Shown piece after piece: positions 1 through 10,150 of a stretch of DNA of 64,000 nt. The translations under genes and the position numbers were made by a program. Every line of letters starts with the position of its first letter. The first letter of the stretch is position 1. The stretch comes from Streptomyces sp. SW4. GTDB lineage: Bacteria > Actinomycetota > Actinomycetes > Streptomycetales > Streptomycetaceae. The stretch spans positions 558,001 to 622,000 of the forward strand of contig QKWM01000004.1 in the NCBI GenBank assembly GCA_003248315.1, written 5' to 3'. A model generated the notes under the pieces. It ran no database searches, was not told the origin of the DNA, and saw only the letters and a program-made list of their open reading frames with translations.

Positions 1-881
1 GCACTTCATGGCGGCTGTGCCGCGCATCGACGGCCTGACGTCCGACACGGACCTGGCGGACGCCACGACGGCCCTGGCGGCCGAGGTGTCCCGGCACTGG
101 CAGGGTCCGGGGCGCCGGAGGTCCGGCTGCTGCCGCGCGAGTTCCCCGCGGAGCAGCTGCCTCCGGGCAACCGCTTCCCGCGCCGCGGCATCGCCTTCGC
201 GCTGGACGAGGACAACCTGGAACCCGTCTTCGTCGACTTCGACCAGGACCCGTTCTTCCTCATCTTCGGCGAGAGCGAGTCCGGCAAGTCGAACCTGCTG
301 CGCCTGCTGATCAAGCAGCTGACCACCCGCTACTCGGGCGACGAGTGCAAGCTGTTCGTGGTGGACAACCGGCGTTCCCTGCTGGGCGTCACCCCGGACT
401 CCCACCTCGCCGAGTACATCCCGATGTCGAACGCCATGGACCACCACATGGTGGCCCTGGCCGACCTGATGAAGCGCCGCACGCCCACCGCCGACGTCAC
501 GCCGCAGCAGCTGCGGGACCGCAGCTGGTGGCAGGGGCCGACGGTGTACGTGGTCATCGACGACTTCGACCTGGTCGCCACGTCGAGCGGCAACCCGCTC
601 AGCGGCCTCACCGAGCTGCTGCCGTTCGCCCGGGACGTGGGCGTGCGCTTCATCATCGCCCGCTCGACGGCCGGCGCGAGCCGTGCCTCGTACGAGGCGT
701 TCATGCAGCGCATCAAGGAGCTGGGCGCCCAGGGCGTGGTCCTGGCGGGCGACCCGTCCGAGGGCGACGTCCTCGGCGGCGTCCGGCCGCGGCCCATGCC
801 GCCCGGGCGGGGTGTGTTCGTGTCGCGGCGGCGGGGCGGCCGCTGGTGCAGACGGGACTCGTGGCGGAGGAGCAGATCTGA
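1..881 (+). CDS. eccC: EccC-type ESX secretion ATPase, C-terminal portion (partial)
   Basis: This is the last part of an FtsK/SpoIIIE-family motor ATPase that powers type VII (ESX) secretion at the membrane; the start lies beyond the left edge. Reading across two breaks gives one domain with a P-loop GESESGKS near base 270, a Walker B-like VYVVIDDFD near 550 and the end LVQTGLVAEEQI at the TGA of 879-881. The degenerate P-loop suggests the last of the three ATPase domains usual in EccC. The reading frame slips near 108 and near 838. At each site one extra G in a G4 run restores it, so these look like sequence errors. The 158-aa gene follows 62 bases later on the same strand, among other ESX genes. 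Family assignment is firm; the third-domain assignment is inference. Confidence 0.88.
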
Positions 882-943
882 TCGCCGGGAGCGGGCGGGA
901 CCGGCAGGGCCACTGACGGACGGCAACGGAGGGAGCGCGGCCC

Positions 944-1420
944 ATGACCTGGGACGAATGGGAACGGCTGAAGGCGCAGGCCACCGACGGGCAACCGACG
1001 AGAACGCAGGTGAACCAGGCTCCCGCGCAAGGGCCGGGGCCCGGAGGCGGACCCGATCTGGTCGCACGCCAGGACGACCTGGGGGCCGTGGGGCACGACG
1101 CCTTCGTCCTCCACGGTGACCTGGAGAAGAAGGTGGACATCGCCGGGGCCGGCATGAACTCCGACCACGCCGGTTCCACCCACCAGGCGGCCACGGCGCT
1201 CTCCCGGTCGAACTTCACCATGGGCGACGAACTCATGACGACGCTGACGATCTGGGAGAGCCAGGTGAAGGCGGTCCGTCAGGCCTGTGCCCACATCTCC
1301 AACCACCTCGACTTCAGCAAGAAGCTGCACGCCAACGACGATGCCCGGATCGCCGCCGAGATCACTCGGCGGGACGGCTCCGCGCTTCCGGTCTCCGAGC
1401 TCGGCAAGTACTTCAAGTGA
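944..1420 (+). CDS. Small T7SS-associated protein, function unknown
   Basis: Intact 158-residue protein starting with MTWDEWERLKAQA after a GGAGGG ribosome site. Residues 1-45 are polar with a Pro/Gly-rich stretch. Residues 50-130 read as two amphipathic helices around a short turn, and there is one WESQ but no canonical WXG turn. No signal peptide or membrane segment is visible. It lies between eccC and the large 775-residue protein, separated by 62 and 17 bases, so co-transcription is likely. The helical-hairpin look and position suggest a WXG100-like or chaperone-like partner of the next protein, but that is inference; I do not recognise a named family. Confidence 0.7.
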   Translation: MTWDEWERLKAQATDGQPTRTQVNQAPAQGPGPGGGPDLVARQDDLGAVGHDAFVLHGDLEKKVDIAGAGMNSDHAGSTHQAATALSRSNFTMGDELMTTLTIWESQVKAVRQACAHISNHLDFSKKLHANDDARIAAEITRRDGSALPVSELGKYFK

Positions 1421-1437
1421 CACGGGGGAAGGTCAGG

Positions 1438-3763
1438 ATGTCCATCACGTACCACGACCTGATGGAGGTCGACCTCGGCAAGCTGGGCACGGCGGTCTCC
1501 GACTGGAAGAAGGCGGTCGACAACCTCGAACAGCTGAAGACCGACGCCCGTGACGGCCTCAAGAAGAAGTCCGACCGGGCACGCTGGGAAGGCGTCAACG
1601 CCGGGGTCACACGGGAGTTCGTGAACAAGACCGCCAAGGAGTTCGCCGACCTCCACGTGGAGGCCACCGGCATCCACCGGGTGCTGGACGACGCCCATCG
1701 TGAGCTGGAGGCCCTGCAGAAGAGCGTGCGGACCCTGACCACGGAGGCCAAGGCCAAGGGCTACACCGTCCGGGACAACGGCGACGGAACGGTCAGCGTC
1801 GACGCCCATGTCATGCCGGGCACCGACCCGAAGGACGACAAGAACCTGGAGGAGCGGCAGCGGTACGCCGACTCCATCACCGGGAAGATCGCCCACGCCA
1901 ACGACATCGACCTCTCGACCAGGATGGCGCTGTCGCGCACCCACGGGAACGACCCGTACAACGCCGGTCACGCGGCCTACGAGTCCCTGGACGACGCGCA
2001 GGTCGAACGCGCCCTGGAACTCGCCAGGAAGCGCGAGGACATGAGCGACCGGGAACTCGCGGAACTCAACAGGCTGCTGCGTCACAACGGACGAGAGAAG
2101 GACGGCGAGTTCGCGACCGAGTTCTTCCAGGGGCTGGGCGGGCCGAAGGAGACGCTCGAGTTCTACGGGGCGATGTCGATCGACGGCACCGGGCCGGACG
2201 CCTCCAAGACCCGGCTGGCCGGGGTGCAGGACCTGCAGAAGTACATGGGGCACGCGCTGGCCAACGCGACCGACCCGTACACCCCGCAGAGCCTCAAGGG
2301 CGACCGGCAGCATCTGCCGTCGTGGTGGGGCGCGGAGTTCCGCAAGCTGGGCACCCAGGAGATCGAGTGGGAGCGCGGCATGATGAACCGCCCCTACGGC
2401 TACCAGGTGCTGGGCGGCCTGCTCCGCTACGGCAACTACGATCCCGCGTTCCTGACCCCCATCGCGGAACACGTCACCCAGCTGCACAAGGAGGACCCGC
2501 ACCGCTTCCTGGAGAACAAGCCGGCCGGCAGCGACGACCGCTACGGATTCAACCCGTCCGGGAAGCTGGGCACCGGAAACGACCCCCTGAACAGCGTCCT
2601 CGAAGCCCTCGGGCACAGCCCCGAGGCGGCCGAGGAATTCTTCACGCAGCCGCCCACGGCCTACAACGAGGACGGCACGATCAAGTCCGGTGAGAAGCCG
2701 GACTTCAAGTCCTACCTCGATCTCTTCGCCGACAAGGACTTCGAGTGGACGATCGACACGAACAGCCACAACGTCCTCGCGGACGAGGACGCGGCGAAGA
2801 AGGCCCTCAACCATGGTCCCGACGCCCTCGGCCACGCGCTGGAGGCGGCCACGACGGGCCGCCCTACGACAGCGACGTCGCCGATCCGTCGGTCAAGCAC
2901 AGCGAGGCGCAGGCGAAGCTGGTCCACGACATCGTGGAGAAGTTCGCCGCGCATCCGACCTGCTGACGCACAACATGAACGGCGACCTGGAGGAGGAGAA
3001 AACCGGCCCGCTGTACGCGCTGCGGGACAGCCTGGGGCATATTTCGGCGGATTACATGGGGGACTTTCAGCGGGCCATGTACATGGAATCGGCCGACAGC
3101 AGACTGTTCCCGGTCAACGGCGAGGCCGCCCGTCTGGACAGCGGAAACGCCCAGAAGTTCCTGGGGCTCGTGGGTCAGGATCCCGACGCCTACAGTGCCA
3201 TCACGGCCGCGCAGCAGGCGTACACCGCAAACGTCCTGCACGATTTCCTGGCGGCGGAGGGGAAGGACCTCACACCGGAGGACGACTCACGAGCCGGCAA
3301 CCTGGTCGCACCGGGTGCCGCGATCGCGGGGATCATGAGCAACTCGCGGGCGGACGCGATCTACGACTTCCAGACGGCCGACGACAAGGCGTTCAACGAC
3401 GCCGCGGCCGACAACGCCAAGTGGGTGAACCGGATCGTCGGACTCGGGACGGGAGCCATTCCGGCGCCGTTCTCCGTCGTGGGCGAACCCGTCAACTGGC
3501 TGGCGGAGGATGTCTCCGAAAGTGTGCTGGAGAGTGTGAAGCAGGACAAGACCAGCGAGGCCGAACGCGCCGCCGGCAACGAGTACACCAAGGGCAGGCA
3601 GGCCGTCACCCAGGCCTCGGAGGACGCGGCCAAGAGCTTCTTCGCACGCCATGAGGGAATCGACCGGGAAACACGCGACTACATCCTGCTCGATATTCGT
3701 ACGCAGGCCGGTGTAAGTCACTCCGACGGCGCTCAGTGGAACTCTTCGGGAGACGGCACGTGA
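1438..3763 (+). CDS. Large T7SS-linked protein (DUF6571-like), two frameshifts
   Basis: About 775 residues once two breaks are bridged (near 2860 and near 2955; one missing base each). ATG 1438 follows GGAAGGTCAGG. Residues 1-115 form a long alpha-helical region with many Lys, Glu and Leu, similar in style to the helical N-termini of ESX substrates. Residues 190-330 include the phrases RTHGNDPYNAG and EFATEFFQGLGG, which resemble the actinobacterial DUF6571 family as I remember it. The C-terminal third is Ala/Asp-rich with an amphipathic VVGEPVNWLAEDV stretch. No signal peptide and no recognisable catalytic motif. It overlaps the next lipoprotein gene by 4 bases. Likely a secreted ESX substrate or structural partner; a toxin role cannot be seen. 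Confidence 0.65.
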
Positions 3764-4277
3764 GATACCTGCGACTGCTTACCGCCGCGCTGTGCGCCGC
3801 CGCTCTCACGGGGTGCGGCTCGTCGGACGACGAAGGACTTTCCTACCCCGCCCCGGACTCCATCTGCGGTGTCCCGGCCGACAAGGAGGTTCTGGAATCC
3901 CTGCTCGACGACGGTGACAAGCTGGAACAGGACGACGGTGGCGACACTCTTGCTGACGGCCAGTTCTGCCACCTGTACGTGGACGGGAACGACTCGGTCA
4001 CCAGTGACGGCGACTGGCACGAACGCGATTACGAACTGCGCGACTACTTCCAGGACTACGAGGTGAAGAACCTGCGCTACCTGAAGGGTGGCGAGTACGC
4101 CTCCTGGAACTCCGGCGTGGTCATGGTGGCCCCTGTCCCGGGGTCAGCGAGGAGGGTGATGTGCTGTCCGTCGAAGTGAACGACGCCGAATGGAACAAGG
4201 AATCGCAGGCTCTTCTGGAGAAGCTCGTGCCGTCCTACTTCGACGCCTACAAGAAGAAGCTCGGCTGTCCGGCCTGA
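3760..4277 (+). CDS. Putative lipoprotein coupled to the 775-aa gene
   Basis: GTG 3760 overlaps the upstream TGA (GTGA), implying translational coupling. The N-terminus is a lipoprotein signal: VRYLRLLTAALCAAALTGC with lipobox LTGC, cleaved before Cys19. The mature part is about 150 residues, very acidic (runs of Asp and Glu in residues 22-65), with a few further cysteines. One break near 4140 in a CCCGGGG run; the frame then continues VSEEGDVLSVEV to KKKLGCPA and a TGA at 4275-4277. An outward-facing membrane lipoprotein tied to a large putative secreted protein could be an anchor, a receptor or an immunity protein. None of these can be chosen from sequence; DUF3558-type lipoproteins are a possible relative. 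Confidence 0.75.
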
Positions 4278-4295
4278 GGGGTGCGGCGGCACGGA

Positions 4296-4330
4296 ACAGG
4301 GTGGGCACCTCCCGCGCGTGCCCACCCTGT
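4296..4330. terminator. Bidirectional intrinsic-type hairpin
   Basis: Perfect 13-bp stem ACAGGGTGGGCAC / GTGCCCACCCTGT (4296-4308 and 4318-4330) with a 9-base loop, in the 88-base gap between the convergent lipoprotein and esxA genes. No T tract, as is common for Streptomyces hairpin terminators. Confidence 0.75.
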
Positions 4331-4365
4331 CGCCGTTCGCGTTGTTCGCGTGCCTCTCGGCAGCC

Positions 4366-4668
4366 TCACATGAAGTAGCTCGCGCCCTTCAGGTCGCCGC
4401 CGCGGTAGTCACCGCCGGCGAGGCCGACGCGCTTGCCGATGCTGACCAGGGCCTGGTGGATGCCGGATGCGTGGCGGTCCCACTCCTTGGTCTTCTTGGT
4501 GAACTCCTCGTACGCTTCACCGCCCCAGCCCGCGGCCGCGTCCAGCACGGCCTTCTTCAGGGCCTCGAGGTCCTCCTCGAGCTTCTTGGCCTGGTCGCCG
4601 AGTTCGGTCGCGAGCGCGTCCATCGTGCCGTAGGTGACGGCGAGCTCGTCGTAGTGCGGAGTGGGCAT
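4366..4668 (-). CDS. esxA: WXG100-family ESX substrate (EsxA-like)
   Basis: 100-residue protein starting MPTPHYDELAV at ATG 4668, behind GAGGAAG; a longer reading from 4749 has no such site and adds low-complexity residues. Two helices flank the WGG turn (AAAGWGGEAYEEF, about residue 50), the hallmark of WXG100 proteins that are secreted as helical-hairpin dimers by ESX systems. The usual C-terminal YxxxD/E export signal is not obvious at the end (LKGASYFM). It follows the EsxB-like gene by 49 bases in one transcription unit. The A/B naming follows the Streptomyces esxBA order as I recall it. Confidence 0.88.
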   Translation of the reverse strand: MPTPHYDELAVTYGTMDALATELGDQAKKLEEDLEALKKAVLDAAAGWGGEAYEEFTKKTKEWDRHASGIHQALVSIGKRVGLAGGDYRGGDLKGASYFM

Positions 4669-4717
4669 GTCTTCCTCGTCTCTCTGAGGGCCGGCAGGTG
4701 GTGGTCGGTGGCTCGGA

Positions 4718-5059
4718 TCAGTACTTGCTGAGCGCCGAGGTCTTGCCACCCAGGTCTTCCACCGAGATCTGGGCGATGTCGGCCTCGATCTGGTCCTCGA
4801 GCTTGCGCTTGTCGGTCTTGTTCATCTGGATGCCCTCGAGGAAGTCGTCGAGCATCCGGCCGATCGCGGCCATGTGGGTGTTGATCTCGGTCTGCTTCTT
4901 GTCGAAGGCGAGGGCGCCCTGGCCCGTCCAGCTCTTCTCGATCATGTCGATCGTGCCCTGGAGCCGGGCGAGCGACGCCCGGATCGAGTCGTAGCGATCG
5001 ATGACGTTCGTCTGGAGCTTCTGTACCTGGGCCTCATAGAGCTTGCGGCCGTCAGCCAT
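4718..5059 (-). CDS. esxB: WXG100-family ESX substrate (EsxB-like)
   Basis: 113-residue intact protein, ATG 5059 after AAAGGGAC. Helix 1, the turn SWTGQGALAF (Trp-x-Gly, about residues 43-45), then helix 2 rich in Lys, Asp and Glu. It lacks a signal peptide, as expected for an ESX substrate, and should pair with the EsxA-like protein encoded 49 bases downstream. The 85-base leader up to the mycosin stop at 5145 leaves room for its own promoter, but no convincing box was found. Family is certain from size, helicity and the WXG turn. Confidence 0.9.
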   Translation of the reverse strand: MADGRKLYEAQVQKLQTNVIDRYDSIRASLARLQGTIDMIEKSWTGQGALAFDKKQTEINTHMAAIGRMLDDFLEGIQMNKTDKRKLEDQIEADIAQISVEDLGGKTSALSKY

Positions 5060-5144
5060 GTCGGCAGTCCCTTTCGTGAGAGCGGTGGTGTGGTGCCGTG
5101 TGGGTCACCGCGTGGTGGTCGGGGTGTCGCTTGCGATGGGGTGT

Positions 5145-6414
5145 CTATGCGCCGCGTCGCGATCGGACCAGCGCGAAGGCGCCGCCTCCGATCACCAGGA
5201 CGGCCGCCACTGCGCCGAGGGTCACCCAGAGGGTGGTGTTGTCGGAGGCCTCCGATTCGGCGCCGGTCGCGGAGGTCTGCCCGTCGGACGCCTCGCCCGA
5301 CGACTTGGGGTCGGGGAGGTGGTGGCGCTCACCGGCTCGCCGTCGCCGTCCACGACGCCCGTGGCGTTCTCCCGGGCGAGGGGGTCGGTGTTCGGCGCAC
5401 CGGGCTTGAAGTCGCTGTTCTCCAGGACCTTGCGGGGCGGATGAGGCCGTAGCCGAGGTAGGTGCTCGGGTTGTCCTTGGCCCAGTCGCGTCCGGCGGTG
5501 TCGATGAGACTGCCGAGCACCTGGTTGGCGGTCCAGTCGGGGTGGGCGGACCAGATGAGGGCGGCGGAGGCGGAGGTGAGGGCGGTGGCTGCGCTGGTTC
5601 CGCCCCGGGTGCAGTAGGAGCGGAACTCCTCGTCGCACCAGCCGGGTGTGTCCACGCCTGGAGCAGCAAGGTCCACGTAGTTTCCGTGCTCCGAGAACTT
5701 GGCGACCTTCCCGGACTCGTCCGACGCGGCGACCCCGACCACGTAGGGATAGGCCGCCGGGAACCCGATGAAGTTCTCCTTCTCAGCGTCGTTTCCCGTG
5801 CCGGCGATCATCAGTTTGCCCTTGGAATGGGCGTACTTGACGGCGGCCTGGACTTCCGGGTCCCTCACCCCCTCGGTGAAGGACATGTTGATGATCTTCA
5901 CGTCGCTGTCAGCGATCGATCGGATGACCGTCGCCAGGTCGGGCGCCTTCTTCGTCTCGGCCTTGTCCAAGCCCTCCAGCGCGATCCGGTAGGGAACGAT
6001 CTCGGCGTCGGGCGCGAGACCCTTCAGCGTGTCGTCCGCACCGGTACCTGCGATCAGCTCGGCCATGGTGGTGCCGTGGCCTGCGTAGTCGTCCGTGGCC
6101 TTGTAACCCAGGTCCTTCGGAGCCTCACCCGTGAGTACCTGTCCTCGGAGGGACGCGGTGTCCGGGTTGACTCCCGTGTCGACGACGGCGACCTTCACGC
6201 CCTTACCGGTACTCGTCTTCCACATGTCGTCGGCCTTCATCGCCGACAGGTACCACTGCTGAGACTGGACGTCCGCGGCAAGGGCTTCGGGTGCCAGTCC
6301 CGCCGACAGGACGGCGACGGCGCCGATGACCGAGCAGGCGCCGGCGACCCGCCTCCTGATCCGCCTCGGCAAGGGCGCTTCCCACCTGGTGCTTCGGCTG
6401 AACTGTGACCCCAT
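5145..6414 (-). CDS. mycP: Mycosin-type subtilisin protease (MycP), two frameshifts
   Basis: About 423 residues after bridging breaks near 5435 and 5325, each fixed by one C in a C4 run. Start MGSQFSRSTRW at 6414 has GCGAGGAC upstream; a longer frame to 6537 is low-complexity. Layout: Sec signal ending around APEALAADV, peptidase S8 domain with the triad in VAVVDTGVN (Asp), AGHGTTMAEL (His) and GGTSAATALT (Ser), a Pro/Ser/Thr linker, and a C-terminal membrane helix WVTLGAVAAVLVIGGG followed by RSRRGA. This topology places the protease outside the membrane, tethered beside the ESX channel. Mycosins are structural and proteolytic parts of ESX systems. Its start is 28 bases after the preceding gene's stop. 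Confidence 0.9.
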
Positions 6415-6442
6415 GGCTCTGTCTTGTCCTCGCTTCTTCCGG

Positions 6443-8201
6443 TCAGGTGGTCGCTGACTCGTCGCCACGTCGCCCGCTGCGCCGGGTACGGGCGCCGGCC
6501 CTCTGGTTGCCCGAGGGCTCACGGGCCGGGGCTCCACGGCTCGCCTCGGTGGTCCGGGGAGTCCCCCGTCCGTCGTTCGCTCCGGAAGCAGCGCCAGGAG
6601 CCGTTCCGATGACCCCAGGGCCGCTCCCGGGACGACGGGACGCCTGTGATGGGCTCGATGCGGCAGGGGGTGTACCGATCACCCCGTGCTGACCGATCCT
6701 CTGCTCAGCCTTGCGGGAGCCAGTCGCACCATCACCACCGATGACCGTGCCTCGTGGCAGTCGCGAGCTGTTGCCGCCCGGTGCGGCACCTGTGACGGGC
6801 CGCCCACCGACGACGCCGTCAGCGCTGCGCCCTGCCGGGCCACGGCTCGGAGGCACAGGCCCAGCCGCGCCGACAGGACCACGCGGGACAGCAGCACCGG
6901 GACGGCCTGCCACCGGCCCGGGCTGGGGCACGCCACCGACGATTCCACGTCCCACAGGACCGCCGCCGCGCCCCGCCTGCCCCGACCCGGCTGCATGGCC
7001 CACAGGGCCCAGCGGCGGGGCCGCCCGGCCGGCCAGCGGCCCTGACGCGGTTCCGCGCGCACCCTGGGCCAGCGGTCCCGTTCCGGCGCGCATGGCGGGG
7101 TTGGCGTTCACCGCGCCCGTCGCACGCCCCTGCGCCGAGGACGGAACCTTGGACGCGGGCATACCGCCCGGCCCCGTGGCGCGCCCGACGGGCCCGCGTG
7201 CAGTCGGTTGCATCGGGCCGGGTGCCATGGGCAGGACGGGCCCGTTCACCGGACTCGGCCCAGCCGTCGTCGGCGGAGCAACGTTGGTGGGCCGTGCGGT
7301 CTCCTGCGGGGGCAGCGTGCCGACGCTGTTGATCTCCGTACCGACAGGACGCGTCGGCAGTGCCGCATCCTGCGATGCGGCTTCAGCCAGCGGGGTCCGT
7401 CCGGCCGAGTCCGCTTCCGCCACCCTGGCTTCCGCGGCCTGCTGCGGGACGCTTGCGCCTGCGAGCGTCGCGCGACCGTCCCCGCCGTGCCCGGGCTCGA
7501 TCGGACGCCCGAATCCGGGAGGCGGCGCCGGACGCCCATGTCCGGCATCTTCGGGAAGACCGGTTCCTCGGCCTTCATCATCTGGCCCGCCGACACCGTG
7601 TAGAACGACGCCAGCCGGTACATCTGGTTGATGGCCTCCTGGCGGTTCTTCTCCGCTTTGACCGCGGCCGTGTACTCGTCGTTGCTCTCGACCCGCTTGG
7701 CCTCGGGATGTCGTCCACCGTCTTGCGCTCGCTGCGGGTGTCGCGCGGAGGCATGGCCTTGCGGACCTCGGCGAGGCCGGAGCCGGCGGCGATGACCTGC
7801 GTGGCGATGACGTCGGTGTAGTCGCGGACGCCCTCGGCCGTCTTCACCAGGTCCTTGGCCCACTTGTCGAAGGCGGTGTGCGCCTCGCCCTTCCAGTCGA
7901 CGTTCGGGAGGTTGTCCTTCAGTTCCTCCGCGGCGGACCAGATCGCGTCGCGTGCCCGGACCAACGCGCGGCCGGCCTCGTCCAGCAGTGCCGGGTTGGC
8001 CGACTCGACGATGTCGATCATGTCGTTGAGGTCGTAGCCCTCGAAGTTGGTGCGGCCGAAGTGGATGCCGCGCGCGGGCCCGGCGCCGAACAGGCTGATG
8101 ACGCTGCTCGCCTGCATGACCGCGTCGACCGTGCCGTTCTGCGTCGCGGCGTCCTGCCGCTCGTCCGCGTACAGCTCGGGCTTGTCCTTGTCGCCGCTCA
8201 T
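6443..8201 (-). CDS. WXG-like T7SS protein with long Pro/Gly-rich tail, two frameshifts
   Basis: About 586 residues after two breaks (near 7710 and 7540) are bridged. ATG 8201 overlaps the upstream TGA (TGATG). The first 210 residues are helical and contain VDWKGEAHTAFDKWA, a W-x-G turn as in PPE/WXG100-type secreted proteins, followed by another helical block to about residue 210 (SAGQMMKAEEPVF). The remaining 370 residues are a low-complexity tail rich in Gly, Pro, Ala, Arg and Ser with recurring motifs such as GVIGT, GPVG and GRATG. No signal peptide. It sits between the small helical protein and mycosin in one minus-strand unit, so it is most likely an ESX substrate or a partner processed by that mycosin (inference). 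Confidence 0.72.
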
Positions 8202-8635
8202 CAGTACCCCGCGTTGGTGTGGTCGGCGTGGTTGTCCCGCTTGATCTCCGGGTTCAGCATCTCTTCACGCGTCAGGTTGACCATCGTCCGGATCTCGTGG
8301 AACCGGTACCGCTGCTCTTCCTCGAGGTTGTCGAAGGTGACGTCCACGCCGTGGACGGCGATCCGCATGGCCTCCAGCTGGAGGCCCAGGGACTTGGACA
8401 GCGCCGTGATCCGCTCGTGGACGCGCTCGTACTCGCGGTGGAGCATCGTGCCCTCGGGGAACGCGCCGCTGCCGAAGGCCGTCGCCGGCAGGCTGTGGGC
8501 CCCGACCTTGGACGCGCCGCCGTCCGACTCCTCGAAGGTCTTGAGCAGGTCGTCGATGCGCTTCTTGAACTTCGACAGCGCCATCACGCCACGGCGCACG
8601 TCCGCGGCGCTTCCGCCCCCGTCTGCAGGAAGCAT
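8201..8635 (-). CDS. Small helical T7SS-associated protein, unknown function
   Basis: Intact 144-residue protein; ATG 8635 is preceded by GGGAGGGACAGC. The sequence is largely helical with two long heptad-like segments (around KKRIDDLLKTFEESD and LGLQLEAMRIAVHGVD) and a charged C-terminus ending HADHTNAGY. No signal peptide, membrane segment or WXG turn. It is first in the minus-strand unit 8635-4366 that runs into the Pro/Gly-tailed WXG protein, mycosin, esxB and esxA, overlapping the next gene by one base. It may act as the helical partner of the next WXG-type protein in the way ESX substrates usually pair; that is inference from size and position. Confidence 0.68.
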   Translation of the reverse strand: MLPADGGGSAADVRRGVMALSKFKKRIDDLLKTFEESDGGASKVGAHSLPATAFGSGAFPEGTMLHREYERVHERITALSKSLGLQLEAMRIAVHGVDVTFDNLEEEQRYRFHEIRTMVNLTREEMLNPEIKRDNHADHTNAGY

Positions 8636-8731
8636 GCTGCTGTCCCTCCCCGTTTCCCCGTGCTGCGGCCGGTCCTGCGCAAGTCGCCTGGCGGATCACG
8701 TCGCTCCCGCGATCATGACCACCACGGAACC

Positions 8732-8760
8732 ACTTTAGTGACTGACACCGACAGCCCCAA
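8732..8760 (-). promoter_or_regulatory. Candidate vegetative promoter for the esx-mycP unit
   Basis: On the minus strand TTGGGG (8760-8755) and TAAAGT (8737-8732) are separated by 17 bases, resembling TTGACN-N17-TANNNT. It lies about 100 bases upstream of the start at 8635. The rest of 8636-8874 shows nothing else I can name. Confidence 0.45.
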
Positions 8761-8874
8761 CTGCCATATGCAACAGCACTGCTACCAATCCACCGGCATT
8801 CCTCGCATCTTCACGCGGTCGGCACGATTCCCACCTGGGTCGGTGCGGCCGCCGCGACGGCCGAGCGATCCTTC

Positions 8875-10136
8875 TCACATTGCAGAGTGGCCACTGCGAA
8901 CGTCCGCCGCGCGGCCCCTGCGGCGTGCGTCGCGGATCGCCACCGCGGCGCCGCCGAGGCCCGCCACCAGCACCGTCGCCCCGACGGCCACGTAGGTCGC
9001 CAGGCGGGTGTTGCGTTCGTCGGCGGTCTCGCCGAGCTGGAGTTCGGCGGCGGACGGGGCCTCGGCCCGGACCAGGCCCTCCTGGGGCCGTGGCGACTCG
9101 ATGGGGCGGCTGTCCTCCGTCAGGGCGCGGACCGGGTCCACCACGCCCCAGCCGACGAGGCGGTCGCGGCCGGCGATGGTCCGCTCCGCGGTCTGTTCGA
9201 TCTGGGCGACGATCTGGCGCTGCGTCCAGTCGGGGTGCTCCCCTTGAGGAGCGCGGCGAGGCCCGCGACGTACGGCGCGGAGAAGCTCGTGCCGTTGTCC
9301 GAGCAGTGGCCTCCGCGGGGGACGGTCGAGATGATGTCGACGCCCGGCGCGGCCACGTCGACGAAGTCCCCGGACTGTGAGAAGGAGGCGCGTTCGTTGT
9401 TGCGGTCGGAGGCCGCGACGGCGAGGACGCCGTCGTAGGAGGCCGGGTAGGTCTTCTTGACGTTGCCGCCGAGTCCGTCGTTGCCCGCGGAGGCGACCAC
9501 GACGATGTCCTGGGCGAGGGCCTCGTCGACGGCGGCCTCGAGGTCGGGGTCCGGCTCGGCGGCGTCGGCGGTGTCCTGGGAGATGTTGATGACGTCGGCG
9601 TCGGCCTTCACGGCGTAGCGGATGGCGGCGGCGAGGGTCTGCGTGTCGCCGTGGCCCTCGGCGTCGTTCTGCTGGATCGGGATGATGGTGGCCTCGGGGG
9701 CCAGGCCGACGAAGCCGGTCTTGTCGTCGGGCCGGGCGGCGATGATGCCGGCGACCTTGGTGCCGTGGCCGACGGTGTCGGTGGTGCCGTTCTCGCTGCC
9801 CCGCTCGATGGGGTCGCCGTTCTCGTCCTTGAGTCCCTTGGGCAGGAGGTTGCGGCCGCTCTTGACGTCCACCGCACCCTTCAGCTGCGGGTTCTTCACG
9901 TCGACGCCGGTGTCGATGACGGCGACGCGCACCCCTTTCCCTCGGGACTGGCTCCACAGTTCGTCGAGCTGCACCCGTTGGAGGGACCAGGGCCGGCCCG
10001 GGTAGACGTCGTTCGGGTACTCGCACTGGTCGGAGAAGGAGTCGTCGGCGGCGGCGGGCGGCGCGAGGGTGAGCGGGGCGGCCAGCAGGGCCGCGGCGAC
10101 CGCCATGGGGCGCAGGAGGAGGTGCCTGTGTCGCAT
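8875..10136 (-). CDS. mycP: Second mycosin-type subtilisin protease, one frameshift
   Basis: About 420 residues. Signal peptide MRHRHLLLRPMAVAAALLAA ending near PAAADDS; S8 domain with VAVIDTGVD (Asp), VGHGTKVAG (His) and NGTSFSAPYVAG (Ser). The Asn-rich AGND motif (oxyanion Asn) is also present. After the break near 9240 (one G missing from AAGGGGAGCA) the frame reads EHPDWTQRQI and continues through a linker to the membrane helix VAVGATVLVAGLGGAAVAI and a basic tail. Two or more Cys in the mature N-terminus (DQCEYPND) and before the Ser loop (GGHCSDNG) could form the disulfides typical of mycosins. It directly follows eccB (14-base gap), the usual partner in ESX core complexes. Confidence 0.92.
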
Positions 10137-10150
10137 CGCGGCGCCTCCCG

